A DNA stretch of 64,000 bases from Nocardia speluncae NBRC 108251. Its GTDB lineage: Bacteria > Actinomycetota > Actinomycetes > Mycobacteriales > Mycobacteriaceae. The notes under the pieces were generated by a model. It worked only from the letters and a program-made list of their open reading frames with translations. It was not told the DNA's origin and did no database searches. The position numbers and the translations under genes were made by a program. The DNA is taken from the NCBI RefSeq assembly GCF_001613245.1, contig NZ_BDBZ01000001.1:434001-498000 (forward strand). The letters run 5' to 3'. Shown piece after piece: positions 35,118 to 44,190 of this stretch; the stretch's first letter is position 1, and each line of letters starts with the position of its first letter.

Positions 35118-36023
35118 ATGCATATCGGAATCTCGTCGCCTGTAGTCATCGCCCATCCCTCGATGTGCGCGGACTGGGAACGGGACGCCGGAATCGCCGA
35201 ACTCGCCCGGATCGCCGAGACCGCGGACCGGCTGGGCTTCCACCACCTCACTTGCAGTGAGCACATCGCCATCCCGGTCGATATCGCCGCCGAACGTGGT
35301 GGCACCTACTGGGATCCACTGGCCACCTTCGGCTTCCTCGCAGCCCGTACCAGCGCTATCCGGCTGGCCACTCAGGTCTTGGTGCTGGGCTATCACCATC
35401 CGCTCGAGATCGCCAAGCGGTACGGCACGCTCGACCTGGTCAGCGGCGGCCGATTGATCCTGGGTCTCGGTGTCGGCACCCTGCGCGAGGAGTTCGAGCT
35501 GCTCGGCGCCGAGTTCGCGGAACGCGGCGCCCGCGCCGACGATGCGCTCGCCGCGCTGCGCGCCGCCCTGTCCGGGGACCGGCCCGAATACCACGGCCGG
35601 TACTACGACTTCGACAATATGCTCGTCCGACCGAACGCGGTGCAGCCCCGGGTCCCGCTGTGGATCGGCGGCCGGACCCGGCGCTCATTGCGGCGGGCGA
35701 TCGAATCCGGCGACGGCTGGGTCCCGTTCGGGCTTCCCCTCACCGAGCTGAAGGCCATGCTCGACTCCGTCGAACTCCCCACCGGATTCGAACTGGTACT
35801 CAGCGCCGGAGAACGACTGGACCCGATCGGCGCCCCGGACCACACGGTGCACGCCCTGGTCCGGCTCCGCACCGCCGGCACGACCATCGCGAGCGTCGGG
35901 CTCACCGCCACCGGCGCCGCCGACTACTGCGACCAGCTCGTCGCCCTCCGCACCCTTGCCGCCGGGGTGGGCTGCACATTCGACGACCGGCCAGGACTGC
36001 CACCACCGGACACACCTGCGTAG
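35118..36023 (+). CDS. LLM-class F420-dependent oxidoreductase
   Basis: 301 residues, luciferase-like TIM barrel. [16 protein letters not shown] opens the first strand; [39 protein letters not shown] is a strong family segment, followed by VPLWIGGRT. Actinobacterial members use F420H2. It is the first gene of the rightward set; the acyl-CoA ligase starts 89 bp later. ATG 35118 is preceded by CCAGG; a longer frame exists but reads as random. It probably reduces or oxidises a ring or carbonyl compound of the island's pathway. Confidence 0.88.
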   Translation: MHIGISSPVVIAHPSMCADWERDAGIAELARIAETADRLGFHHLTCSEHIAIPVDIAAERGGTYWDPLATFGFLAARTSAIRLATQVLVLGYHHPLEIAKRYGTLDLVSGGRLILGLGVGTLREEFELLGAEFAERGARADDALAALRAALSGDRPEYHGRYYDFDNMLVRPNAVQPRVPLWIGGRTRRSLRRAIESGDGWVPFGLPLTELKAMLDSVELPTGFELVLSAGERLDPIGAPDHTVHALVRLRTAGTTIASVGLTATGAADYCDQLVALRTLAAGVGCTFDDRPGLPPPDTPA

Positions 36024-36112
36024 TCTCGCTGAGTGGTACAGGTCACCGACCGCGCGGTCGGGCCGTGGCATGTTGCTGTCGGACAGGCACCGTGGAGAGA
36101 AGGGCGGCCACT

Positions 36113-37780
36113 ATGGCGACACCGGCAACCGATATGCAATCGCGGATCGCAGACATCATCGGCCGGTTGACCGGCCCCGGTGGCCGGTTCGAGATCGCGG
36201 CCGAGGACGTCCTCGGCGCCCGGATCCCGGTGATTCGCCATCGCGGCCGGAGGGTGGGTGATCTGCTGACCGCCTCGCGGGTGTGGGGCGATCGCGACTA
36301 TCTGGTCACCACGGACCGCCGGATCTCGTTCGCCGAGCACCTCGACACGGTGGCGGCACTGGCGGTGGCATTGCGCGACCGGTACGGCGTTCACAAGGGT
36401 AACCGGGTGGCGATCCTGGCCGCCAACAGCCCCGAATGGGTGATGGCGTTCTGGGCCACCCAGAGCCTGGGCGCCATCACCGTCGGCATGAACAGCTGGT
36501 GGGTGGCGCGCGAGATCGACTACGGGTTACAGCACTCCCGCCCCTCGGTGCTGATCGTGGACGAGAAACGCGCCCGGCTGCTGGACGAACTCGACACCAC
36601 CGGAATCACCGTACTCACCACGGAAAACGATCTGCCACGCCTGGTCACCGAATACTCCGGTGCCGAACTCCCGCAGCCCGAGGTCGACGAAGACGATCCG
36701 TCGGTCATCCTCTACACCAGCGGCACCAGCGGGCGCCCCAAGGGCGCCCTGCATTCGCAGCGCAATCTACTGGCCGTCGTGGACTACTTCCGCTTCGGCG
36801 ACGCGTTCGCCGCCGAAATGTCCGGCCACAACTACGACGACTCCCAGCCGGTCCCGCTCCGATGCCTGCTGACCTCACCCCTTTTCCATATCGCGAGTTT
36901 GCACAATCTGGTCGTACCCCGGCTGGCCACGGGCAGCGCACTGGTGCTGAATCAGGGCGCCTTCGATATCGAGACCGTGCTCCGGCTCATCGAACGGGAA
37001 CGGATCACCAATTGGGGTGCCGTGCCCACCATGGCCGGACGGCTCCTCGAATACGACGGCGCCGAGAACTTCGACCTGTCCTCGCTCACCGCATTCGCCT
37101 TGGCCTCGGCTCCGTCGTCGATCGCGTTCAAGGACCGCCTCCGGGAGCGATTCCCCTTCGCCCGCGACGCACTGGTCGACAGCTACGGGCTGACCGAATG
37201 CAGTACCGCCATCGCGGTCGCCACCCCCGCAGACCTGAACCGCTCCCCCGGCACACTCGGCCGGCCGATCCTCACGGTGAACCTCGAGATCCGCGATCCC
37301 GAGGGCGTGCAGGTTCCGGACGGCACCGAAGGTGAGGTGTGTGTCCGCAGCCCCTTCGTCATGCTCGGCTACTGGGACGACGAGGCCGCCACGGCCGCCG
37401 CCATCACCCCGGACCGATGGCTGCGCACCGGCGACTACGGCATCGTCGAGGGCGGCGAGCTCCGGTTGACCGGCCGCCGCTCCGATCTCATCCTGCGCGG
37501 CGGGGAGAACGTCTACCCCACCGAAATCGAACAATGCCTCGACGAGCACCCCGATATCGCCGAATGCGCTGTCCTGGGCATACCCCATAGCGACCTCGGA
37601 CAGGAAGTGGCAGCGGTGGTGGTGGTCGCCCCGGACTCCACAGTCACCGAGGAGCAGCTCACCGAATTCGCGCGGGAGCGGCTGTCGTATTTCAAGGTGC
37701 CGACCCACTGGCGGATCACGACGGAATCGTTGCCGCGTAACGCCACCGGCAAACTCGCCCGCCGCGCGATCAGCTTCTGA
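36113..37780 (+). CDS. Acyl-CoA ligase (AMP-binding, class I adenylate-forming)
   Basis: 555 residues. The P-loop-like motif is [22 protein letters not shown], the A5-type motif is [13 protein letters not shown], the adenosine/ribose motif is [23 protein letters not shown], the hinge region is [15 protein letters not shown], and the C-terminal catalytic Lys lies in [13 protein letters not shown]. It activates a carboxylic acid as AMP ester and then CoA thioester. It resembles the FadD-type ligases of lipid and steroid side-chain pathways. It lies between the LLM oxidoreductase and an SDR on the same strand and would feed the hydratase, dehydrogenase and thiolase-like enzymes of the island. 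Confidence 0.92.
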   Translation: MATPATDMQSRIADIIGRLTGPGGRFEIAAEDVLGARIPVIRHRGRRVGDLLTASRVWGDRDYLVTTDRRISFAEHLDTVAALAVALRDRYGVHKGNRVAILAANSPEWVMAFWATQSLGAITVGMNSWWVAREIDYGLQHSRPSVLIVDEKRARLLDELDTTGITVLTTENDLPRLVTEYSGAELPQPEVDEDDPSVILYTSGTSGRPKGALHSQRNLLAVVDYFRFGDAFAAEMSGHNYDDSQPVPLRCLLTSPLFHIASLHNLVVPRLATGSALVLNQGAFDIETVLRLIERERITNWGAVPTMAGRLLEYDGAENFDLSSLTAFALASAPSSIAFKDRLRERFPFARDALVDSYGLTECSTAIAVATPADLNRSPGTLGRPILTVNLEIRDPEGVQVPDGTEGEVCVRSPFVMLGYWDDEAATAAAITPDRWLRTGDYGIVEGGELRLTGRRSDLILRGGENVYPTEIEQCLDEHPDIAECAVLGIPHSDLGQEVAAVVVVAPDSTVTEEQLTEFARERLSYFKVPTHWRITTESLPRNATGKLARRAISF

Positions 37781-37835
37781 ACCAGACCGTTCGCCGGCGC
37801 GACGGTCCCGGTCGAACTGGACTCCACTGTCTCCA

Positions 37836-37857
37836 AGAATTGTATTCTGATTCATGC
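37836..37857. promoter_or_regulatory. Palindrome and GCATGAAT element upstream of an SDR gene
   Basis: AGAAT-TGT-ATTCT (37836-37848) is a perfect dyad with a 3-bp centre. Two bases on, the minus strand reads GCATGAAT (37850-37857), an element that recurs with small variation upstream of four other transcripts of the island. Confidence 0.4.
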
Positions 37858-37898
37858 GAACGTTATTCTCGGTCGCGGGGTGAATACGAGGAGCAGCG

Positions 37899-38606
37899 AT
37901 GACAGAAACCGCAGTGATCACCGGGGCAGCGGGCGGAATCGGCGAGCACACCGCCCGGCGGCTGGCAGCCGATGGCGTCCGCTGCGTGCTGGTGGACCGT
38001 GACCCGCTCGTCCGGCAGATCGCCACGGAACTGGGCGGCGAGGCGATCGTCGGCGACCTCACCGATCCGGCCATCTCCCGGGCGGCCGTGGCCGCCGCCG
38101 GCGAACGGCTCGATCTGCTCGTCCTCAATGCCGGAACGAATTCGGTGGACAAGGATCCGGCAGACCTCGATCTGGACCGCTATCACGCAGTCGTGGGCGT
38201 CAACCAGCACGCCGTCGTCTGGGGTCTGCGCGCGGCGCTGCCGGTGATGCGCCGGCAGGGCGGCGGTTCCATCGTCGTCACCGCTTCGTATGCGGCGATC
38301 AAGGGCGTACCCCAGGACCCGATCTACACCATGACCAAACACGCGGTCATCGGCCTGGTGCGCGCACTGCACGGATCCCTTGCACGCGAGGGAATCCGGC
38401 TGAGCGCGGTATGCCCCGGACTGGTCGATACTCCGCTCACCGCGGGCGGGCGAGAGCGCTTCCGTGCGGCAGGGGTCCCGATGCTGGACGCGGACGAGGT
38501 GGCGGCCGCCGTCGAACAACTGCTCCGCGACGGGGATCCGGGCACGGAACTGGTTGTCGGTCCCGGTAAACCGCCTGTTCGATATACCGCCGCACCACTG
38601 CCCTGA
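37899..38606 (+). CDS. Short-chain dehydrogenase/reductase
   Basis: 235 residues, classical SDR: VITGAAGGIGEHTARRL for cofactor binding, LVLNAGTN, catalytic VTASYAAIKGV and YTMTKHAV (Tyr-x-x-x-Lys), then CPGLVDTPLT. The two nearest following residues after the first strand and an acidic VLVDRD suggest NAD preference. It begins 118 bp after the ligase gene and is followed by the ADP-ribosylglycohydrolase gene. It is one of five SDRs in the island; the substrate cannot be told. Confidence 0.9.
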   Translation: MTETAVITGAAGGIGEHTARRLAADGVRCVLVDRDPLVRQIATELGGEAIVGDLTDPAISRAAVAAAGERLDLLVLNAGTNSVDKDPADLDLDRYHAVVGVNQHAVVWGLRAALPVMRRQGGGSIVVTASYAAIKGVPQDPIYTMTKHAVIGLVRALHGSLAREGIRLSAVCPGLVDTPLTAGGRERFRAAGVPMLDADEVAAAVEQLLRDGDPGTELVVGPGKPPVRYTAAPLP

Positions 38607-38649
38607 GTCGCCGATATGCGCGAATCGGCGGAGGCTACGATCAGGCCCG

Positions 38650-39615
38650 ATGTCTATCGACTTGATGCTCGACTCACTGGACGGCCTGTCCGTGGGGGAT
38701 GCACTGGGGCAACAATTCCCGGTGATGCGCCGCTCACTGTCCGATCTCCGGGCCGGGAACCTCACCTCGGGGCCGTGGGGGTGGACCGACGATACCGAGA
38801 TGGCGTGCAGTGTGGTCGCCGAACTGGGCGCCCACGGCACCATCGATCCGGATCGGCTCGCCGCCGCCTTCGCGCGGCGTTGCGATCCGGCCCGCGACTA
38901 CGGCTTCTACTCGGTGGGCATCCTGCGCCGGATCCGCGAGGGCGTGCCGTGGCCGGAGGCGTCCGGATCCGTTTACGAGGGTCAGGGGTCCTGCGGTAAC
39001 GGCGCCGCCATGCGCGTGGCACCCCTGGGCGCGTTCTACGCCGGGAATCCGGACCGGATCGTGGCCGAAGCAACCCGCTCGGCTCGGGTGACACATACGC
39101 ATCCGGAGGGGGTGGCCGGCGCGGTCGCAGTGGCGCTGGCGGCAGGTGAGTCCGGCCGGACCCGGTCCACCGGGGTGTTACCGGCACCGGGCGAGTTCCT
39201 CACCGCTGTACTGGACCGCCTTGCCGACGGGGAAACGACCCGGTTGATCGGCCGGGCACGCACGCTGCTCGGCGCGCCGGTGGAGCAGGCCGCGGCGGAG
39301 CTGGGCAACGGTTCCCGGGTCACCGCGCAGAACACCGTGCCGTTCACGATGTGGGCCGCAGCAACATATCTCGGCAACTATCCCGCCGCGATCACAGCGT
39401 GTATCGAAGCCGACGGCGATATCGACACCACGAGCGCCATCGTCGGCGGAATCGTCGCCGCCTACACCGGCAAGGACTCCCCCACCGGGGTACCCGCGGC
39501 CTGGCTCTCCGCGCGCGAACCCTTGCCCCGCTGGCTGGACCCGGCGAGCCTGACATACGGGCGCCCGAAGTCCAGGTTGGGCCGGCTCGGCCGCTGGGTG
39601 ACCGGAACCCGCTAG
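38650..39615 (+). CDS. ADP-ribosylglycohydrolase family protein
   Basis: 321 residues. WGWTDDTEMACSVVAE carries the TDDTE-type metal ligands near residue 42, and DGDIDTTSAIVGGIVAAYTG near residue 250 carries the second Asp-rich metal site (usual form D-x-D-T-x-A). GNGAAMRVAPLG is a further family signature. Such enzymes remove ADP-ribose from proteins or small molecules with a dinuclear magnesium centre. It has no evident link to the catabolic genes around it. The C-terminus is basic (KSRLGRLGRWVTG). Confidence 0.9.
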   Translation: MSIDLMLDSLDGLSVGDALGQQFPVMRRSLSDLRAGNLTSGPWGWTDDTEMACSVVAELGAHGTIDPDRLAAAFARRCDPARDYGFYSVGILRRIREGVPWPEASGSVYEGQGSCGNGAAMRVAPLGAFYAGNPDRIVAEATRSARVTHTHPEGVAGAVAVALAAGESGRTRSTGVLPAPGEFLTAVLDRLADGETTRLIGRARTLLGAPVEQAAAELGNGSRVTAQNTVPFTMWAAATYLGNYPAAITACIEADGDIDTTSAIVGGIVAAYTGKDSPTGVPAAWLSAREPLPRWLDPASLTYGRPKSRLGRLGRWVTGTR

Positions 39616-39922
39616 CGTCGACCGGCAGCCGTCCGCACCCGGTCTACTGCCGCTCGGCCCACCGCGGACTTGCCGTCCACCGCGGCGACCGGCAGCCTCA
39701 GCGGTTCAGGGCCTGCCACGGCGGCAGGTCATCGCATGCAACCGCCTATGGTCAGGGCGGCAACGAGCTCCGCCGGCACCAGCCTCTCCAGCCGGGCCGA
39801 ATAAGCCCCGCCCCAGCGGTATCTGTGCGTCCGGCTGTCGCGAAGATCGGTCTCCGGCGGGCCCATTGCGTCGGTGATCCCTGATGGTCCACCGCACCCG
39901 AGGCGACCGCAGTTCCCGAGAC
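39616..39922. other. Convergent intergenic region
   Basis: About 305 bp between the ADP-ribosylglycohydrolase gene and the 3' end of the hydratase gene. A short hairpin CCTGCC-ACGGC-GGCAGG lies near 39,713-39,729. No gene is supported. Confidence 0.4.
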
Positions 39923-40687
39923 CTACTCCCCGCGCCAGCGCGGGGGTCGCTTCTCCGCGAAGGCCCGGGCGCCTTCCTGCGCATCGGCCGAGGCGAATAC
40001 CGGACCGGTGATCGCCCGTTGCTGTTCGAACATCTCGTCCTGCGACCAGTCCGCGCTCTCGCGGATCACCTTCTTGGAAGCCCGCACGGCGAGCGGCCCA
40101 TTGGCCGCGATGGACCGGGCCAGGTCGAGCGCAGCCTCGAGCGCCTGCCCTTCGTCGGCCAGACGATTGACCAGCCCCAGGGCGAAGGCGCGTTCGGCGT
40201 CGAACAGCTCGCCGGTGAGCGCCAATTCGAGCGCCACGGCGGGCGGAATCCGGCGCGGCAGCCGCATCAGCCCGCCCGCCGCGGCTGCCAGCCCGCGTTT
40301 GACCTCGGGGATACCGAATTTCGCGGTCCGCGAGGCCACCACCAGATCCGCGGCGAGCACGGCTTCGCAGCCGCCCGCCAGCGCGTATCCCTCGACCGCG
40401 GCGATCAGCGGTTTCTCCGGCGGCGCCTCCACCAGGCCGAGGAACCCGCGCCCCGGGATCACCGGCGATTCGCCACGCAGGAACGCCTTGAGGTCCATCC
40501 CGGCACAGAATGTGCCGCCGGCCCCGGTGAGCACGGCGACCGTGAGGTCCGGACTGGAATCGAGTTCGGTCATCGCCGCGGCGACTGCCTCGGATACCGC
40601 GAGGTTCACCGCATTACGCGCCGCCGGCCGGTTGAGCGTGATGACGAGAATGCCGTCCTGCGCGTCGACCAGTACTTCTTCGCTCAT
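39923..40687 (-). CDS. Enoyl-CoA hydratase/isomerase family protein
   Basis: 254 residues, crotonase fold. It shows ITLNRPAARNAVN, the oxyanion-hole segment GGTFCAGMDLKAFLRG, and VEGYALAGGCEAVLAADLVVASRTAKFGIPEVKRGL. The catalytic position after AADLVV carries the usual F-G-x-P-E-V with Glu, as in hydratases. It adds water to (or isomerises) 2-enoyl-CoA. ATG 40687 (MSEEVLVDAQ) starts the recognisable protein. It is the last gene of a leftward operon of SDR, DUF6282, SDR, SDR and hydratase. Confidence 0.92.
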   Translation of the reverse strand: MSEEVLVDAQDGILVITLNRPAARNAVNLAVSEAVAAAMTELDSSPDLTVAVLTGAGGTFCAGMDLKAFLRGESPVIPGRGFLGLVEAPPEKPLIAAVEGYALAGGCEAVLAADLVVASRTAKFGIPEVKRGLAAAAGGLMRLPRRIPPAVALELALTGELFDAERAFALGLVNRLADEGQALEAALDLARSIAANGPLAVRASKKVIRESADWSQDEMFEQQRAITGPVFASADAQEGARAFAEKRPPRWRGE

Positions 40688-40784
40688 TGCGGCTCCCTGC
40701 CCACCGGGCCGCGCCCGCCGCGGACTGCCCTGTCTCCGCGCAGGCCCATATCCGTCCTTCTCGATCGAGTTGTTCCGTTCCGGG

Positions 40785-41537
40785 TCATCGTGCGGTGAGC
40801 CCACCGTCGGCGGTGACGACCGAACCGGTGAGATAGGACGACTCCGCGGAAAGCAGGAAGGCGATCACGGCCGCCATCTCGTCCGGTTCGGCGCGGCGGC
40901 CCAGCGGGGTGGCCGCGACCGCATTGCTCGTCACGCCCTCCACCTCGCGGGCACGGCGGGCGAGCGGAGTGTCCACCACACCCGGGCACAGGCAGTTCGC
41001 CCGGATACCGCGATCCGCGTAGCCGACGGCGATCGACCGGGTCAGCCCGAGTACACCGCTCTTCGACGCGTCGTAACTACAGGTGTTGGTATTCGCGGAG
41101 ACCAGCGACGCCACCGAACCGATCGTGACCACACTCGCGGCCCCTGCCTCGAGCAGGTGCGGCACCGCGGCACGGATCGTGAGGAAGGTTCCGGTGAGGT
41201 TGACCGCGATCACCGAATTCCAGTCCTCGAGCGACATTTCGTGCGGCAATCCGGAGCGGGCGATACCCGCGCAGGTCAGCACGCCGTCCAGCCCACCCAG
41301 ATCCTGTGCCGCAGCGGCGACCGCGGCGGCGACGGACTGTTCGCTCGTGACATCGCATTCGACCGCCACCGCATTCCCCAGCTCGGGGACCAGGCTTTTC
41401 GCCGCATCGGTATCCAGGTCGAGGATGGCCACCGCGGCCCCTTCGGCGGACAGTCGCCGCGCTGCCGCGGCACCGATCCCGCCCGCTCCCCCGGTGATCA
41501 GGATCCGCCGGCCGGTCAGTCGTTTTACGTAGTCCAT
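40785..41537 (-). CDS. Short-chain dehydrogenase/reductase
   Basis: About 250 residues. It has LITGGAGGIGAAAARRL, LTCAGIARSG, catalytic VVTIGSVASLVSANTNTCSYDASKSG and CPGVVDTPLA, ending in VTADGGLTAR. LDLDTD after the second strand points to NAD. ATG 41537 has GGAG 6 nt upstream; ATG 41543 is the alternative. It follows the mycofactocin-type SDR gene by about 12 bp and precedes the hydratase by 97 bp, so it probably acts as 3-hydroxyacyl-CoA or ring-alcohol dehydrogenase in the same pathway (inference). Confidence 0.9.
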   Translation of the reverse strand: MDYVKRLTGRRILITGGAGGIGAAAARRLSAEGAAVAILDLDTDAAKSLVPELGNAVAVECDVTSEQSVAAAVAAAAQDLGGLDGVLTCAGIARSGLPHEMSLEDWNSVIAVNLTGTFLTIRAAVPHLLEAGAASVVTIGSVASLVSANTNTCSYDASKSGVLGLTRSIAVGYADRGIRANCLCPGVVDTPLARRAREVEGVTSNAVAATPLGRRAEPDEMAAVIAFLLSAESSYLTGSVVTADGGLTAR

Positions 41538-41549
41538 GGTCATCTCCGT

Positions 41550-42380
41550 TCAGCCGATCCGCCGGCCGGCATCGACCGGCAGGGATACGCCGGTGACGAA
41601 ACGGGCTTCATCGGACGCCAGGTACAGCACAGCGTTGCTGATGTCCTCGGCTTCCACCCACCCCTGTCCGAGAACATCAGAACCGCGAGCACGTTCCCGC
41701 AGGTCCTCGGGGGTCGGGTTCTCCAGATCCGGGCAGAACACGCGGAGGGTGGACGTGCTGAACAGCATGTCCGTCGCCACATTGCCCGGATGGACCGCAT
41801 TGACCCGGATGCCGTGGCGGCCCAGTTCCGCGGACAGCGTCGTCATCAATCCCACGACACCGCTCTTGGACGCGTTGTAATGCGCCACGTTCGCCGCGCC
41901 GACGAGGGTGACCACCGAGCTGGTCAGAATCACCGAGCCGCCCCGACCGGCCGAGATCATATGCGGCACGGCAGCTTTGACAGTGCGCCAGACACCTGTC
42001 ATGTTGATGTCGACCATATCCTGCCATTCGGCATCGGTGAGGTCGAAGGTCGGGCGGCAACCGACCACACCGGCATTGGCGCTCACGATATCGATACCGC
42101 CCAGGCTTTCGAATGCCTCGGCGGCCACCTGATCGAGACCGGTCTGATCCCGCACATCGACCTGGCGGGCCAGTACCCGGCGCCCGAGATCGCTTACCAG
42201 TTTCTCGGTTTCGCGCAGATCCTCGATCGTGGCCATCGGATACTCGAGCGACGGTACGTCCGCGCAGGCGTCCACCGCGACGATATCGGCGCCTTCCTGC
42301 GCGAGCCGCACCGCATGCGAACGTCCCTGTCCGCGCGCCGCGCCCGTGATGAACGCGACCTTTCCGGAAACTCGTCCCAT
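41550..42380 (-). CDS. Mycofactocin-coupled SDR family oxidoreductase
   Basis: 276 residues. It starts MGRVSGKVAFITGAARGQGRSHAVRLAQEGADIVAVD and has the long insertion after that strand (PSLEYPMATIEDLRETEKLV) that sets apart the TIGR03971-type SDRs with non-exchangeable NAD used with mycofactocin. Catalytic VILTSSVVTLVGAANVAHYNASKSG follows. Family knowledge: electrons pass from tightly bound NADH to mycofactocin, so a mycofactocin gene set should exist elsewhere in this genome. GGAGG lies 8 nt before ATG 42380, which decides the start. It lies in the same leftward operon. Confidence 0.9.
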   Translation of the reverse strand: MGRVSGKVAFITGAARGQGRSHAVRLAQEGADIVAVDACADVPSLEYPMATIEDLRETEKLVSDLGRRVLARQVDVRDQTGLDQVAAEAFESLGGIDIVSANAGVVGCRPTFDLTDAEWQDMVDINMTGVWRTVKAAVPHMISAGRGGSVILTSSVVTLVGAANVAHYNASKSGVVGLMTTLSAELGRHGIRVNAVHPGNVATDMLFSTSTLRVFCPDLENPTPEDLRERARGSDVLGQGWVEAEDISNAVLYLASDEARFVTGVSLPVDAGRRIG

Positions 42381-42400
42381 TCCGAGAACCTCCATGGTTG

Positions 42401-43282
42401 TCAGTCCAAACCCAGCAATCGCGCCGGGACTGCGCCGGCCATCAGCCGGAGTTCGCTTTCGGTGACGCCTTCGTCCCACAGCGCGTTGACGTATCCGCGC
42501 AAGCCCGCAGCGGGATGCGGCAGGGTGTCGGTCCAGCCGTAATCGGTGGAGACGATCGCGCGTTGCGGCCCGATCCGGCCGATGGCGGTGATCACCTGCT
42601 CGAATGTCGACGGTTTCCCCATACAGGTATGGGCGGCGAATTCGATCACGGCGCCGAGGTCGGCCAGCTCCACGACCTGGTCCACCGAGAGTCCCGGCCC
42701 GGCGCTGGCGTGCATCGCGTGCGTGACGACCAGGTTCCCGCGACCGGTGAACGCGCGGGCCACCGCATAGTGCTCGTCGACGGTGATATGCCCGGTGGCC
42801 AGCACCGCGCCGCTCGCCGCGACGAGATCCATGATCTCGCGCACCTCCGGCACCAGCTCACCGTCGGGACCCAGGACCGGAATCCCTTCCCGCACACCGA
42901 AAGCTGCTTCGACCGCCTGCGGGGTGTTCGATACCGACGACAACGTCGGCAGCCACACCACCTGCGCACCGGCCCGCAGCGCTGTTTCGACGGCCTGGGG
43001 GTTGAGCCCGCCGACCGGGTGATCGCAGCACATCCCGGCGATCGACAAGACGTCCGGCACCGCCTTGTTCGCCAGATCGGCGACCGCGGTGGACGGGAAC
43101 TCGTGCGCTTTCAGCACGATCGCCCGCATCCCACCGGCCGCGGCTTCCCCGGCGGCCTCGATCGGGTCGACTGCGTGCGGGTGTTTCGCGAGTTTTTCGA
43201 CCAGCGGCTCCGGGCCGAAATGGCAGTGCATATCGATGGCCCCGTCGAGCAGGACCGGTGCCGTACCGGAGTTGCGCGTCAT
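42401..43282 (-). CDS. DUF6282-type metal-dependent hydrolase
   Basis: 293 residues, amidohydrolase-like. GAIDMHCHFGPEPLVEKLAKHP supplies the H-x-H metal pair near residue 20, and VVTHAMHASAGPGLS, EFAAHTCMG and AIVSTDYGWTDTLPHPA supply later His and Asp ligands. This matches proteins annotated as DUF6282, with unknown substrates, often present in aromatic or alicyclic degradation clusters. Its ATG overlaps the TGA of the upstream SDR gene (ATGA). It may hydrolyse a lactone or ring-opened intermediate, but that is inference. Confidence 0.75.
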   Translation of the reverse strand: MTRNSGTAPVLLDGAIDMHCHFGPEPLVEKLAKHPHAVDPIEAAGEAAAGGMRAIVLKAHEFPSTAVADLANKAVPDVLSIAGMCCDHPVGGLNPQAVETALRAGAQVVWLPTLSSVSNTPQAVEAAFGVREGIPVLGPDGELVPEVREIMDLVAASGAVLATGHITVDEHYAVARAFTGRGNLVVTHAMHASAGPGLSVDQVVELADLGAVIEFAAHTCMGKPSTFEQVITAIGRIGPQRAIVSTDYGWTDTLPHPAAGLRGYVNALWDEGVTESELRLMAGAVPARLLGLD

Positions 43283-44052
43283 TCGGCGGTGACACCTCCG
43301 TCGGCGAGGATCGCCTGCCCGGTCACATACGAGGCGTCGGGCGAGGCGAGGAACGCGACCACCGCGGCGATCTCGTCGGGTTCGCCGTATCGGCCGAGCG
43401 GCACGTTCAGCGGTTTCGACGGGTTGCGCACCGTGGCGGTGGTCGGCACGATCGCCGCGGTATTGGCGCCGAGGTTCGTCTTCACCGCGCCCGGGCATAC
43501 GCTGTTGACCCGGATACCGTGCGGCGCGTATTCGATCGCGAGGGTCTGGGTGAGCATTTTGACCCCGCCCTTCGACGCACGATATGGCGCCAGACCGCCC
43601 TGCGTGGCGATGAACGACGAGGTCGATCCGCACGTCACGATAGATCCACCGCCGCGCCGCAGCATCGACGGCAGCGCCGCCTGAATCGTGAAGAACGTGC
43701 CGCTCAGGTTGATATCGAGCACTCCGCGCCAGTCTTCTTCGGAGAGCTCGTGGCTGTCGATCCGCGCACCGGACACTCCCGCGCCGGTGAATACCACACC
43801 GATTTCCCCGAATTCCGCGACGATTTCGGCCGTCACCGCGAGCATCCGCTCCCGGTCCCGCACATCGGCCCCGAACGCGGCGGCCCGCCCACCGGCCTCC
43901 CGGATCGCCGCGGCGGTCTCCTCCGCGGCCGCCGGGTGCAGATCGACCACGGCCACCGTTGCGCCCTCTGCTGCCAGCCTCCGGGCGGACGCCGCCCCGA
44001 TGCCGGAACCCCCGCCGGTCACCACTGCCGTGTGGTCCTCGAGCCTGTGCAC
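43279..44052 (-). CDS. Short-chain dehydrogenase/reductase
   Basis: About 257 residues. VVTGGGSGIGAASARRL, VVDLHP, VFTGAGVSG, IVTCGSTSSFIATQGGLAPYRASKGG and CPGAVKTNLG are SDR landmarks. GTG 44052 (VHRLEDHTAVV) is preferred because AGGAGG lies 6 nt upstream; ATGs at 44097 and 44115 fall in the AT-rich promoter. First gene of the five-gene leftward operon, divergent from the P450 gene at 44,191. Confidence 0.88.
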   Translation of the reverse strand: MHRLEDHTAVVTGGGSGIGAASARRLAAEGATVAVVDLHPAAAEETAAAIREAGGRAAAFGADVRDRERMLAVTAEIVAEFGEIGVVFTGAGVSGARIDSHELSEEDWRGVLDINLSGTFFTIQAALPSMLRRGGGSIVTCGSTSSFIATQGGLAPYRASKGGVKMLTQTLAIEYAPHGIRVNSVCPGAVKTNLGANTAAIVPTTATVRNPSKPLNVPLGRYGEPDEIAAVVAFLASPDASYVTGQAILADGGVTAE

Positions 44053-44080
44053 CTGCGGCCTCCTGCGGTCGATCGCCCTT

Positions 44081-44118
44081 GTAATTACTCGAATCATGCA
44101 TATCATTACGAGCAAATG
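44081..44118. promoter_or_regulatory. AT-rich divergent promoter with GCATGATT element
   Basis: An AT-rich island (44081-44118) in GC-rich DNA between the SDR operon and the P450 gene. It contains AATCATGC at 44092-44099, which on the minus strand is GCATGATT, the element shared with other promoters of the island. Confidence 0.4.
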
Positions 44119-44190
44119 TCAACCCGTGACGCACGCCATAGCCACCACGTATTGCGCATTGGTAGTTGCGCTATTCGACAGGAGATGCCG

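Noticed and set aside
40008..42542. An 844-codon plus-strand frame over the hydratase and SDR genes
   Set aside because: It is the antisense shadow of three recognised genes on the minus strand and has no domain.
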